A DNA stretch of 64,000 nucleotides from Notolepis coatsorum (lineage: Eukaryota; Chordata; Actinopteri; Aulopiformes; Paralepididae): contig OZ020589.1 in NCBI GenBank assembly GCA_963971535.1, forward strand, positions 90,456,683 through 90,520,682. Direction: 5' to 3'. The notes beneath the pieces were generated by a model. It was not told the origin of the DNA and searched no databases. It worked only from the letters and a program-made list of their open reading frames with translations. This document shows positions 43,129 to 53,900 of this stretch, in pieces. A program made the translations under genes and the position numbers. The stretch's first letter is position 1. Every line of letters starts with the position of its first letter.

Positions 43129-44417
43129 TGTAACTGAGGGGTACAATTCCCTGACTGTATTAATAAGTATGGTATCATTAAACCACTACCGTCTTATGTA
43201 CATTACTACTGGCCATACAGTACACGAGTATATGATGAGAACACCTCCACAATGATACGGTTCCACACAAATCTGGGTTAAGAATATTTATTAGCAGCAA
43301 AAGGTACATAATATACTTTACTTTCAATGCGCTTATAAGGCAAAGGAATGTGCGTAGGTAAATCAATAACGAATGTCCATTCTCATATTACGCAGGAGAT
43401 AATAATACAACCTGAATATTAGGAATTATATCTATGGTACTCTGGGGAAGCAGCGGGAGATACTGGTAGGGGGTTCCCACCGGTTGTAAGCCAGCAGGGG
43501 GAGGAAATGTTCGAATGCAAAGTCTGGATCAGCGGGGACTCAATAAGCTCCTGCTATGGGAGGCGGTATATTACTCCCTGATCGGCAGACGAAAGCAGCA
43601 GCTGTAATCCCAGTATGCGTGCAGCACAGGTGAAAGCCGGCCAGCCTCTCCTTGAGACGGGCTCGAGTGATGTTCCTCACGTCACGGGTAAATCCCACAG
43701 TAGTGGGGTGTAGACGATTCTTATCCGCTCCAACAGCCTGGTCCAAAGCAATATAATAATAATAATCCAGCCGGAAAGGGGCTCTGCATTCACCGGTGTA
43801 GATTCTCCGGTGCGCGGTACTTCACATTAGCTAGGTTGAACTTGACGTTATTCCACTAAGCTCTGACACTTTACTATCCTATTCGCACGCGGCTATAAGT
43901 GCTCTATTTAGACGCACGGTTGCTCACTTCACTTGGTCGTTGACTCGTGATGAAGGCTTTACTAGTAAGGAACGAACGATACGTTGAACAAACGTATTAG
44001 GATAAGATGAGACTCTATTTTGGGGCAAAAACGGGCCCACTTCACAGCACGTGGTATCGTGGGTGAGGCTTCACTTGGGTAACTCAAACTACTTCTGTAT
44101 TCACCTGCGCCATATTTATATGTTAGGCGAATAAACTAGTACCAGCCTTATTCCTGTCTCGTAGTCTTGGGCAGAACCGGGCATGTTGAGACAAGCCTTG
44201 ACGGTGGCTTTGAACTCGACTCTGGGGGTATGGCAATGGCGCTGGTGGAACGCTATCCAATAAGAGAACGAAATATTATGGTCTGTACTAGGTTAAAGGG
44301 ATATTCCGTGTATATGTACAAAGAATACACAAGGGATATCAAACGATATACAAATATTATGCAATATATATCAATCAGTAAATACATATATTCGGTTTAA
44401 TCTGACCCTTTGTAACA
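43129..44417 (-). repeat. 3' LTR of the inner BEL/Pao element
   Basis: Starts tgtaactgaggggtacaatt and ends ccctttgtaaca on the plus strand. It is a direct repeat of 55,490-56,777. A TATAAATA-like sequence is present on the minus strand at about 44,112-44,120. Small frames of 62, 68 and 77 codons occur in both LTRs and have no support as genes. Confidence 0.95.
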
Positions 44418-44518
44418 GCCGCCTCCTAATTAGTCCCACCTAATTAGATAAGCAGAGACAGATTAACCGCACTGTCCACTACTCAATGTCCGTTGTGATG
44501 GTAGGGCAGTTCACAAAG

Positions 44519-46450
44519 TCAGGGGGTCATGGTCGTCATCAATAGTGTCGGGGAGCCTTGGCAACTATCAGCCTCGCCACGGGTCAGTTGTAGGTCCGCC
44601 CTTGGACGAGCAATTCTGCCGCTCTGACCTTTCCGTCGGCACCAGTGGTCACTTTGCTTACGCGGCCGGCCGGCCACGCAGCTCGGGGTAGTGACTGGTC
44701 TATGGTCATGACGACTGGACGGGATGAAGGGGGGCTTAGGAGGAAGCGGGCCTGAGACTGCTTTGATCTGTGCTTGGCTGTGCATCCTCCTCCTCCGTCT
44801 GTTTCTCTTGTTTGCTTTGTACCCCGTCTGAGGAGGGGCCGGTGCCGGCCGCCCCGTCAAGGAGTCGCTTGGGGTGCTGGGTTCGAGGTCAGCTACGTCT
44901 GAAGCGCAGCTGAGGGGGGTGGAGTTCCGAACTCCCTCTTGTGCCCACGGTTCTCTCACAGGCCTCTCGCTTAATGTCAATAGCCTCTCAACGGGCTGTA
45001 CGAGGGAGTGGCCGGTGTCGCTCGCCTTTGTGTGTAGGCAGCGTGTAGACGTGGGTTGACTGTCAAGTCCGTAGAGGGGGCCCTGGAGCGTCCATCCCAG
45101 TCGGGTCTGAACCGCGACTGGGCATCCTTTGGGTCCGATGTGGGCCGCCTCAATTGGGAGAATGAGGTCCGCGTGGTCGGAGCCGATGAGCAGGGTCGGT
45201 GTGGCGCCGTCGATAAGCGGTATAGGTAGTTGACGTAGGTGCACATACTTGGCCATCAGCTGTGGGATGGGGTAGGTGTACTGAGACAGGCCTATGTCGT
45301 GGCTGGTGAAGACGTTGGTTATACTATACTGCTTCTCTGGCTGGTCCACCGCTGCTATCTTGAAGGAGACCTTTTCACCTTTTATGGTCTTCTGGTCCCT
45401 TCTGATGGTGCGTATGGTCATGGTATCTTTGACACCCCGCAGGCCCAACTGGGCTGCTGCGGAAGCGAGGAGGAGAGTCTTTTCAGACCCATCGTCCAGG
45501 ACGGCGTAAGTGTCCAGGACCTTGTCCTCGTAGCTCAGGAGCACTCTGACCACTTTGAGGAGCACTCGGGGGGTCCCGCTATGCTGGTCAATGTGGAGCA
45601 CTCCTGTTGGTCGGTTGCCTTGGATCTTCTGGTGGGCTCCGCACAGTGCTGTGCGGTAAGCGGCGCCCGCCTGGGCCGCCCCTGCGTGGTAAGCGGCGCC
45701 CGCCTGGGCCGCCTCACGCCACTGGTCAACTTGGACGGGGTTCAGTGTCTTATATTCGGCGCACTGTGCCAGCCAGTGTCCGCCGTCGCAGTAGGTACAG
45801 TAGGGAGCGGTCTGGTGGCTCTTCGGTACTGGTGCCACCGCCTCGGCATGGTACATTACCGCGACGGGCCCACTCTGTTGTCCTGGCTGACGCCTGTTGA
45901 TGTCATGCAGGACCTCCAAGTGGGTGCCACCGCACCTGCTGCACTTCTTCTTCAAGCGGCACTCAGCTGCTAGGTGGCTGCGCGCGCAGCGGAAGCAGCG
46001 GCGGTGGTCCTTGATCCACTGACTCACCTCGTCCGTGGTCAGCTTCCCGAAAGTGTCACATTGGTACAGCCGATGTTCTCCCTCACAGTACTGGCACTCA
46101 ATCTTCCACTGGTCCTCTTTCGTCGAGGGGGTGTTGTGGTTCTTGTGCTGCGGTACTGATTCGGCTTGGTGCATAACGGTCACCAACCGGCGGTTATCTG
46201 TTGATCCCCAAGGTCCGAGTCTTGGGCTTGGTCCACTCCATACGAACGTGTCGAGTCGTAGGCTACTGACCTCCCTGGCGAGGAACTCAGATAGGTCTAG
46301 GAGGGATGCCTCTGGACCGTTGGGGTCGCGGTGGTCTCTCTGCCGCCAAAAGCGCTCTTGTCGGGCGGGAGGGAGCTTCTCTAGTATCCTCTCTACATTA
46401 GAGTTAGCGTACAGTTCATAGATCCCTTTTTCCTTTTGGGACCCCAGCAT
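44519..46450 (-). CDS. BEL/Pao Gag C-terminus, zinc knuckles and protease, joined to a Pol tail
   Basis: A 643-codon minus-strand frame. It begins with the end of the Gag domain (ERILEKLPPARQERFWRQRD), then cysteine-rich blocks: CQYCEGEHRLYQCDTF, CFRCARSHLAAECRLKKKC with SRCGGTHLEVLH, and CTYCDGGHWLAQC. The retroviral-type protease of BEL/Pao follows, with active-site region TYAVLDDGSEKTLL near residue 320 and the conserved LIGSDHADLI and QTRLGWTLQGP blocks. Instead of reverse transcriptase there is a proline-rich linker. After about 44,720 the DNA matches the C-terminal domain that follows the integrase (PRAAWPAGRV and VRAAELLV in another frame). The frame is therefore a Gag-protease fused by a large internal deletion to an out-of-frame Pol end. 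The raw start is not a true start: Gag continues upstream in another frame. A 30-bp duplication (aagcggcgcccgcctgggcc, 45,658-45,717) adds an AAQAGAAY repeat. Confidence 0.9.
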   Translation of the reverse strand: MLGSQKEKGIYELYANSNVERILEKLPPARQERFWRQRDHRDPNGPEASLLDLSEFLAREVSSLRLDTFVWSGPSPRLGPWGSTDNRRLVTVMHQAESVPQHKNHNTPSTKEDQWKIECQYCEGEHRLYQCDTFGKLTTDEVSQWIKDHRRCFRCARSHLAAECRLKKKCSRCGGTHLEVLHDINRRQPGQQSGPVAVMYHAEAVAPVPKSHQTAPYCTYCDGGHWLAQCAEYKTLNPVQVDQWREAAQAGAAYHAGAAQAGAAYRTALCGAHQKIQGNRPTGVLHIDQHSGTPRVLLKVVRVLLSYEDKVLDTYAVLDDGSEKTLLLASAAAQLGLRGVKDTMTIRTIRRDQKTIKGEKVSFKIAAVDQPEKQYSITNVFTSHDIGLSQYTYPIPQLMAKYVHLRQLPIPLIDGATPTLLIGSDHADLILPIEAAHIGPKGCPVAVQTRLGWTLQGPLYGLDSQPTSTRCLHTKASDTGHSLVQPVERLLTLSERPVREPWAQEGVRNSTPLSCASDVADLEPSTPSDSLTGRPAPAPPQTGYKANKRNRRRRRMHSQAQIKAVSGPLPPKPPFIPSSRHDHRPVTTPSCVAGRPRKQSDHWCRRKGQSGRIARPRADLQLTRGEADSCQGSPTLLMTTMTP

Positions 46451-46485
46451 CCCTACCAGGGACTGTACCTTGATAGAGAGGTCAT

Positions 46486-47811
46486 CTAATGCTCTGTTGT
46501 CTCTGGCTGGGGGAGACGGTCAATGTCTCTTATCTCCTGTATCACATAGTCCCATATGCGTCCATAACGTTGGTCGAGGGCTACTAGAGCCGCGGTGTAT
46601 GGGGTAGTAGAGCTGGAATATGCCAGCGCTATATTGTGCGCTCTGGGCACCTTCAGGTGCTTGAGTAGGATAGCATACTTGTACGGTTCATCTGGTACGT
46701 CGGACAGCATAGTCTCTAAGCACATTCGTAGCTCTGTGTACTGTGCTCTGTTCTCGTGTGTGAAGTCCGGGAACGTCGGTGTGCCAAGGTACGATGCCAT
46801 GGATGACTGGCACATCGGTGAGCGTTGGGGGAGAGGCCTCCTGGGCAAGTCTCCCCGTGCGTGTCGTCTTGGGCTGGTGCTTGGTGGGTACCGAAGGTCG
46901 GGTACCCAGGTGCTGTTCCTCGGGGCTGGCGGTGCGTCAAACTCACCCGTGAGTTGAGTCGGGGGTTTGTAGCGTAGTGCCTCGGGGCTGACTTCTGGGC
47001 TGTACTGGGCCTTCTGGTCCAGAGTACGTTGCTGCTGGTCGGGGCTGTACTGGGCCTCCTGGTCCAGAGTACGTTGCTGCTGGTCGGCTTGACATTCCTC
47101 CTCTTCCTCCTCCTCTTCCTCTGCTAGGACCTGGAGTCTTCGGTTCAGTCTCTCGGCGTGGTCCGGTTCTTCCCGGTTGCTGGGTCTCGTATGGACCGGC
47201 CGGGGAGGGGGTTCGGAGACGTGGACAGGATCCTCCTGTTGGCGGGGTCCCGGGTCGCTTGGTCGGGTAGGGGAATGCGTCCTAGACCCTTGTCGTGACG
47301 ATCTCCGGGAGCTCCGTGCGGAGAGAGGGGGTGTCGCCATGGCAACCAATTTGTCCATCAGCTGCGCCTGCAGCCGGTCGCGCTCTGCCTCGTGCTGGGC
47401 ATGGGCTGCGTCGCGCGCTGCTTCGCGGTGGGCATTGGCGGCGTCGCGCTGTGCATTGGCGCTGGCCTGGGCGGCGTCGCGCTGTGCGTTGGCGGCGTCG
47501 CGCTGGGCATTGGCGCTGGCATGGGCGGCGTGGAGCTGTGCATTTGCGACGTCGCGCTGTGCATTGGCGGCGGCGTGCTGTGCATTGGCGCGGCTTCTTT
47601 CAATGTTCTCTTCCGTCTGAAGGCGTCTGGTCTCCAGTCTTATGCGGTTGTATTCACTCCTTTGTTGCGCCTGGAAGCGCTCTCGCTCGGTTGCAGAATG
47701 TTCACGCTCGCGTGTCTGTTGCGCTTGAAGTCGATCGCGTTCGGTGGAGGCTGCCAGGGTGGCGATGAGTGCCTGCGCCAGCATCTTGTCCGCTTCGCTG
47801 GGGGAAGACAC
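46486..47811 (-). CDS. BEL/Pao Gag, central part with Ala-rich coiled coil
   Basis: A 441-codon frame on the minus strand. Residues ~15-150 are a highly charged, Ala/Gln/Arg-rich helix with imperfect repeats of ANAQRDAANAQ and AHASANAQRD, a long coiled coil. Then comes a proline/serine-rich linker, an acidic run (EEEEEEEEE) and a duplicated SPDQQQRTLDQ segment. The C-terminal third is the BEL/Pao Gag domain: FPDFTHENRAQYTELRMCLE, VPDEPYKYAILLKHLKVPRA, then ALVALDQRYGR. A frameshift at about 46,485-46,500 separates it from the next frame, where the domain continues. Upstream, the N-terminal Gag residues lie in another frame (48,099-47,815). The product would form the particle core and bind element RNA. 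Confidence 0.85.
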   Translation of the reverse strand: MSSPSEADKMLAQALIATLAASTERDRLQAQQTREREHSATERERFQAQQRSEYNRIRLETRRLQTEENIERSRANAQHAAANAQRDVANAQLHAAHASANAQRDAANAQRDAAQASANAQRDAANAHREAARDAAHAQHEAERDRLQAQLMDKLVAMATPPLSARSSRRSSRQGSRTHSPTRPSDPGPRQQEDPVHVSEPPPRPVHTRPSNREEPDHAERLNRRLQVLAEEEEEEEEECQADQQQRTLDQEAQYSPDQQQRTLDQKAQYSPEVSPEALRYKPPTQLTGEFDAPPAPRNSTWVPDLRYPPSTSPRRHARGDLPRRPLPQRSPMCQSSMASYLGTPTFPDFTHENRAQYTELRMCLETMLSDVPDEPYKYAILLKHLKVPRAHNIALAYSSSTTPYTAALVALDQRYGRIWDYVIQEIRDIDRLPQPETTEH

Positions 47812-47814
47812 ACG

Positions 47815-48083
47815 TTGGAGATCTGTTCTCTGGGCGCGCCTCGAGGTCCGTCTCCTGGGCGCGCTTCTCTTCTGGTAGTGGGTCGGGTTCCGTCCCTGGA
47901 GCGCTTTCTTTATCCTGGAGCTCTCCGGGGACTGTCCCGTTGGCGTTGTCTGAGGGTAAAGTCATGTCATGTCCCTCCTGGTCCCCCCCGTGAGCTTGGT
48001 CAGTTACGTTAGAACCCACTAGGGTCTCTACTGGCGGGGTAGCCTGGTCGGTAGGGTTGGACATAATTTTACTATCCGTATTT
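47815..48083 (-). pseudogene. BEL/Pao Gag N-terminal part, right after the L1 insertion
   Basis: Open minus-strand frame running from the L1 target site, beginning in-frame with the sequence upstream of the L1 (55,429-55,321). It is rich in Glu, Pro and Asp (GGDQEGHDMTLPSDNANGTV), as expected for a disordered Gag arm. It shifts frame relative to 46,486-47,811 near 47,815. Confidence 0.6.
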
Positions 48084-48274
48084 AACTTCCTTTTAAAGCG
48101 GCGGGGGCGGAGCTGAGCGATCATGGAGTAGACGTGTTTCACATGAGCTCCCTTCTACCGTGCTGAATATACGTTTCTCCCCATTAGTCTTTATTTGATT
48201 TTTATTTGTTTTTTATCTGTTTGCTAGGTCGTCGTGGTTAGTATACTGTCATCAACTTTTTTCGACTTTCTGCG

Positions 48275-49183
48275 ATGACGGGGGTGGAAACCAGAGCCAT
48301 GAGCGCCCCAACCAGCAAACCACCACCACCGGGCCTGGCCGCATCGTCGCCCGGTGTCGGGGAGATAAGCGAAGCTGTGCTCTTGGTCATGACCAAGCTA
48401 CACGCAGACTCTGAGACACGCTTCGCTGAAGCACAGAAGAAAGTGTTGGCGGATTTTTGTGTCAACCTCCATCGTGAGATATCAGAAGAAATACGGCTGG
48501 CGGTAGTCCCGCTGATAGACAAGATGGAGTCGATGCACGCTGTCTCCTCGGCTAATGCTAACGAACTAGCCATGCTAACGACGGAGGTATCATTACAGGG
48601 CGAGAAGATGGTGGGTCTCGAGTCCGCCCTGCTGGCTAGGCAGGCTGAAGTCAACAAACTACAGTCGGCAATGGAGGAGATGCAGTCCCGGGATAGACGC
48701 CACAACGTCAGGATTGTTGGAGTACCGGAGGCCAGCGGTGAAGGCCGTCTCTCTGAGACCATGCCCGAACTGCTGCAGGAAATACTAGGAACGGACGTCC
48801 TCCCTTCGCCTCCTGTCTGTGAGTCGGCCTACAGGGCGGGCAGGTTTTCTCCCGGCGTGAACAAAGAGCCGAGGCCCATCATAGTCAAGCTGAACAGGCT
48901 TCAGCAGAGAGAACTCATCATGCGGTCGGCTCGTACCAGAAGGGGTAATATGAGGCTTGGCGATCACAAAATGGCCATTTTCGAAGACTTTACGCCGGAG
49001 GTTCAAGCACAGAGAGGCGAATACAAGGTGGTCCTGTCTAGGCTATGGAAACTAGGCCTGAGGCCCACGCTATTCGCTCCCGCGAAATTATCTGTGTTGG
49101 AGAAGGTCGATGGTCTGCGTTCATTTTGGTTGTTGGCTAAAGCGAAGGAATATCTCGCGGGGATACCCGAGACTGTTGCTTGA
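48275..49183 (+). CDS. LINE ORF1 protein, L1/Tx1 type (RNA-binding)
   Basis: An intact 302-codon frame starting at the ATG of MTGVETRAMSAPTSKPPPPG, about 175 bp from the element's 5' end. Residues ~30-145 are helical, with a coiled coil running through ANELAMLTTEVSLQGEKMVG and LESALLARQAEVNKLQSAME. From ~150 an RRM-like fold begins at RRHNVRIVGVPE, followed by PIIVKLNRLQQRELIMRSAR and GNMRLGDHKMAIFEDF, the order known from L1 ORF1 proteins. The C-terminal domain ends ...LAKAKEYLAGIPETVA. In L1-type elements this protein trimerises through the coiled coil, binds element RNA and acts as a nucleic-acid chaperone. No in-frame stop or frameshift is visible. Confidence 0.92.
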   Translation: MTGVETRAMSAPTSKPPPPGLAASSPGVGEISEAVLLVMTKLHADSETRFAEAQKKVLADFCVNLHREISEEIRLAVVPLIDKMESMHAVSSANANELAMLTTEVSLQGEKMVGLESALLARQAEVNKLQSAMEEMQSRDRRHNVRIVGVPEASGEGRLSETMPELLQEILGTDVLPSPPVCESAYRAGRFSPGVNKEPRPIIVKLNRLQQRELIMRSARTRRGNMRLGDHKMAIFEDFTPEVQAQRGEYKVVLSRLWKLGLRPTLFAPAKLSVLEKVDGLRSFWLLAKAKEYLAGIPETVA

Positions 49184-50963
49184 TATCTATGTCGGGTGAG
49201 TGACTTGGCGGTGTGGGCCTATATACATTGATTAGGCCGACTATTCACAAATACTTGCTGTCATGCCCAGACATGCCAACTGCCCACTGCCCATCCAACT
49301 AGCGGGGCTTCCCAATGACTTCTGTTACTTGCTAAAGCTGACCTCATGGTCGTACTTGTGTATCGCCTCTTTGGAAGCTAACGAGCTAGCTGAACAATGT
49401 ACATAATAGACTAACGTGCTATCCGGATTCATCACTAGCTTACGCGCTAGCCTCGGGCTAGCTAGCGGGCTGCGTCTATCGTCTGCGCTGAGACATTCGA
49501 GACCCGTTAATATTTACGCACTTTGGTTGTTGTTGCTGTTTAAGTGCAATCGGCTTGCACAATTCAACGGTGATGGGGTCCTTAACTAACTTCTTGTATG
49601 CTGTTATTTTTATATCCAGGCTGTTTTGAGCTTTGGGCTCCGGTAGGAGAAGATCGGTTGAATATATATATAAACAAGATATGATAACAGGTTGTGTCAG
49701 GTATTGCTTTTTACCATCCCCGGGTTAATGAATGTGTTTAATTCTATTCTTACATAGGTTATGTCATTCCAGCCGTGGTGCCTGATCAGAGGGGAACTTA
49801 CAGGTGTACACTTTGACCATAACCCCCTTTTCCCCTTCCTCTTATCATCGTTGTTTAAATGACATTTGTTTGCACAATTTACCTGGAACCCGATCCTACC
49901 TTAGACTATATGCTGGTATGCTCTAATTTAATTTTGTTTTGAATTTTCCTTTATCCATTTGTACTATTACATTGCGACGTTGATGCGCAGACTCGGAAAT
50001 AGATGGTTGCAGGGTTGATGTTGAGTTGTTATATAATAATGACTATTTTTTTTTCCCATTATAGTTATCTCATGTTAGGGCCAAGGCTCACGGTGGTTTT
50101 CGACCGATATCTTTATTGAAACAATATATGATAACAGGTTGTGTCAGGTATTGCCTATTACCATCCCCGGATTAATGAATGTGTTTAATTCTATTCTTAC
50201 ATAGGTGTCATTTCAGCCGTTGTGCCTGATCAGAGGGACTGCTACAGGGGTGCACTTTGACCATAACCCCTTTTTTCCCTTTCTTATTATTGTCATTGTT
50301 TAATTGACATTGTTCACACAATTTTGCACAATTAACCTGTGACCCGATCCTGCCTTAGACTATCGGCTGGGATGCTTTAATTTAATTTTGTTTTGAATTT
50401 TCCTGTACCCATTTGGGCTATAACATTGCGACGTTGAAGCGCAGATTCGGAAATAGATGGTTGCAGGTTGATGTGGAGTTATTATTTAATAATGGCTATT
50501 TTTACCATTATGGTTGTCTCATGTTGGGGCCAAGGCTCAGGTGGTTTTCGACCGATATCTTTATTGAATTTTATTATTATTGTGTTTATTGGACTAGTGG
50601 GGGTTTACTCAGGGGTTTATCTAGAGGGGGGTTGGAGTGGGGAGCGTCTTATTGGATCCATGTCTCTAGTGGGAAGTGATAGGAAGATGACCATCCTCAG
50701 TGGATGGGGCATAGGGTGGGGACTGGAGAGTGGGTATAGGAGGGCTTATAATAGGACGGGTGGGTTAGGGTTTAGAGTAGAAGGAGGGGGGGTTGTAGCT
50801 GGGGTGGTATTTTTATGTGTTTTATGTACTGTTGTCTTATATGTGTGTAATTGTTCCTCCTCTGAACTCCTGGGATTGACCGTCTGGGCCCGCCTGGATC
50901 AGCACCTCTGTACTCAGCCTGGCTGCACTGGTATGTTCTCTACGCATTTAGACAAGCTCGACC
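49184..50963 (+). other. Inter-ORF spacer of the L1/Tx1 LINE, with tandem duplication
   Basis: About 1.78 kb without a supported gene. A segment of ~450 bp occurs twice in tandem: about 49,677-50,126 and 50,127-50,575. Landmarks in both copies are tgataacaggttgtgtcagg, ttgaccataacccc, attgcgacgttga.gcgcag and ggttttcgaccgatatcttt, with ~10% divergence by eye. A 49,380-49,470 patch has several gctagc motifs. Confidence 0.88.
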
Positions 50964-53900
50964 ATGGCTAAATTGAATATCTTAATTTGGAACGCAGGAG
51001 GGCTTAACGCCCCACACAAGCGTGCCAGTGTCCTTTGGCTATTGAAGAGGAGAAATATTGACCTTGCTCTCCTTAGTGAGACGCATTTATTGGTAGGTGA
51101 CGTGTCAAGACTGGCAAATCGGCAATATCACGTTATCTCCTCATCCTCAGCCGATGATAAGACGAAAGGAGTCGTCATAGTTACAAGACGTAACCTTGAT
51201 ATCAAAGTCCTGGATGTATGGTCGGACACGGAGGGAAGGATTACTATAGCAAAAGTTGAATTCTCGCATAGGAAGATGGCTATAATAGCATTGTATGCTC
51301 CTAACACATTTGATTCAGCGTTCTATAATACAATCACAAAGAATATGTTGGAACTTAATGGATACGCTCTCATTGTGGGTGGCGATTTTAATGCGTGCTG
51401 GGATGCGGAGATGGATAGGTCCGGGCCCTCTGAAACGAGCGACCAAAAACGGGCCTCTAAGGCCCTCAGGATGTGGGCCCAGGACACGGGGCTCTCAGAC
51501 CTTTGGCGCTTATCCAACCCCACCCTCAAAGATTACTCTCACCTGTCAGCCAGACACAAAAGCTTCTCTCGAATTGACTATGCATTCGCGTCCCCTAATA
51601 TGTTTGATAGTTTCGATGTCTCATTGGTTCCCTTGGCTCTCTCAGACCACAAGGGGATTTTCCTTACGGCAACCTTTGGCAGGCTCTCCGCAAGAGCTCC
51701 CAGATGGCGTTTTAATTCGACCTTGCTAAAGAACGATGACTTCTGTTCTGAGTTCAGGAGTAAACTAGCTGAATTTTTGCAGATCAACGTTGGCACAGTA
51801 GAAGACCCTAGGGTCCTGTGGAATGCATTGAAAGGATTTATCAGGGGTCATGTCACACTATTTGCCTCCAATTTGCGAAAATCCCGGTCAAAAAAGCTAG
51901 AAGGACTGGAATCATTATATGCGGACCTATACGCATCCTTGCAAACTAACTATAGTGAACGACTAAACACACAACGTAAGATAGTCAAAAAAGAAATAAA
52001 CTCCATACTTAAACAACAGTCTGAGTTCTTGATACATAGGACAAGACAAAATTACTACTTTCACGGCTCCAGACCTAGCCATCTATTGGCAATGAAAATA
52101 CGCTCAAATGATCATTTCTCGGATATCCCCTCGATCAGGACGAGCCAGGGTGCAGTCACTACTGATTCGAAAAAGATCAATGACACTTTTAAAGAGTTTT
52201 ACTCACAGTTATATAGCTCAGAGGGTAATCTTGATGACTCTAAATTTGAATCGTTCATTGGCGGGCTTGAGATACCCCACATTTCTGAGGAAGAGGCCAA
52301 GGAACTGGGGAGACCGATTACTCTCGTGGAATTGAGGGAGACGATTGTTGAAATGCAGAGGGGTAAGGCACCAGGCTGGGATGGTATTCCACCCGAAGTG
52401 TATTTAGCTTTCTGGGACCAACTGGGTCCATTGATGCTCGATATGATCAATTACGCTATCGAACAAGGGGAGTTCTCAAGAGATGTCAATATGGCGTTGA
52501 TTTCTTTACTTCTCAAGAAGGACAAAGATCCCAATGATTGTGGTAGCTATAGACCCTTGAGTCTTCTCGGGGCCGATTTAAAAGTGTTTGCCAAGGTGCT
52601 GGCCCGTCGCCTGCAGATATTTATGTCTGTATTGGTACACTGCGATCAAACTGGTTTTATCCCGTGGCGTCTGGCTGCAGATAATCTTAGGAGGCTGTTG
52701 CATGTAATCGATAACAGTAAAGACAATACAACTCCATCCACAGTTCTGTCTTTGGATGCCATGAAGGCGTTTAACAGACTTGAGTGGTCATACCTGTGGA
52801 GGGTACTTGAGGTCATGGGTCTCGGGAAGAGTTTTATTCATATGATTAAAGTCCTGTATGCCTCGCCGTCTGCGATGATACTGACAGGCAAAAACTGTTC
52901 CACACTCTTTCCAGTCTCCAGATCTTCTAGACAGGGTTGTCCTCTGAGCCCAGGACTGTTCGCGCTTTCCCTCGAACCTTTGGCCCAATTTATTAGGCAA
53001 TCGGAGGACATCGTCCCCATAATGGTCAATAATACTCCACACAAAATTGCTCTCTATGCGGATGACCTGCTGATTTTCATGGACGACCCCTCCCGGTCGG
53101 CCACAAAATTATTGAGGATAATCGACGACTTTGGTAAATTGTCAGGCTTTAAGATTAACTGGAACAAATCAGCCTGCCTACCTCTTAATGAGCTGGCCAA
53201 GGCGGTACGACTACCAGCTGATATCCCCATAGTAGAACATTTTAAATACTTGGGCATAGAGATATTCCCCACGCTGAACCAAACTACTAAGTACAACTTC
53301 ACGGGTACTTATGATAAAATACGCCAGGATCTAGACAGGTGGTCGTCCCTTCCTAACTCCTTACAAGCCCGGGCTTCCATAATCAAAATGAACATCCTGC
53401 CTAGGATACATTTTATTAGCTCAATGCTCCCCCTGCCCCCTCCAATAGACCACTGGCGCAAGGTACAATCGATGGTATCTAAATTTATCTGGAATAACAA
53501 ACGCCCGAGAATCAAAAGGGCTACTACTCAACGTAGAAAACAAGATGGGGGCCTCGCAATCCCTGATTTTAAACTTTATTTCTGGTCCTTTTCACTGAGA
53601 CCTCTGATGTGCTGGCTAGACCCTGTAGAGGCTGTATCGTGGCGCTCCTTAGAAGCGGCGGCGGTATCTCCGCTAAGATTGCAGGATGTAGTGTACTCCA
53701 CTGTCCCTTTTTCGAAATGCCGGCTGAGGTATGGACCGATCATAACTCACGTGATCCAAACGTGGCGTAATGTACAGAGGTCGTGTGGGGTTAAATGCCC
53801 ATGGCACCTGGACTCTCCAATTTTTAATAACCAGCAATTACTTGTAGGACACAAGCCGGTTAATATTCCTCAATGGCAAAGGAGGGGAGTGCATACTCTG

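Noticed and set aside
42623-43255. Independent 210-residue host gene
   Set aside because: The last part is LTR sequence, and the frame continues across the LTR element at 56,783 as a BEL/Pao Gag.
43178-44400. Frames of 62, 68 and 77 codons repeated at 55,539-56,760
   Set aside because: They recur only because they lie in both LTRs of one element; no coding evidence.
45239-45973. 244-residue plus-strand frame
   Set aside because: Antisense shadow of the BEL/Pao zinc-knuckle and protease gene, whose minus-strand frame has clear motifs.
47295-48012. 157- and 206-residue plus-strand frames
   Set aside because: Antisense to the Ala-rich Gag coiled coil; repetitive composition explains the openness.
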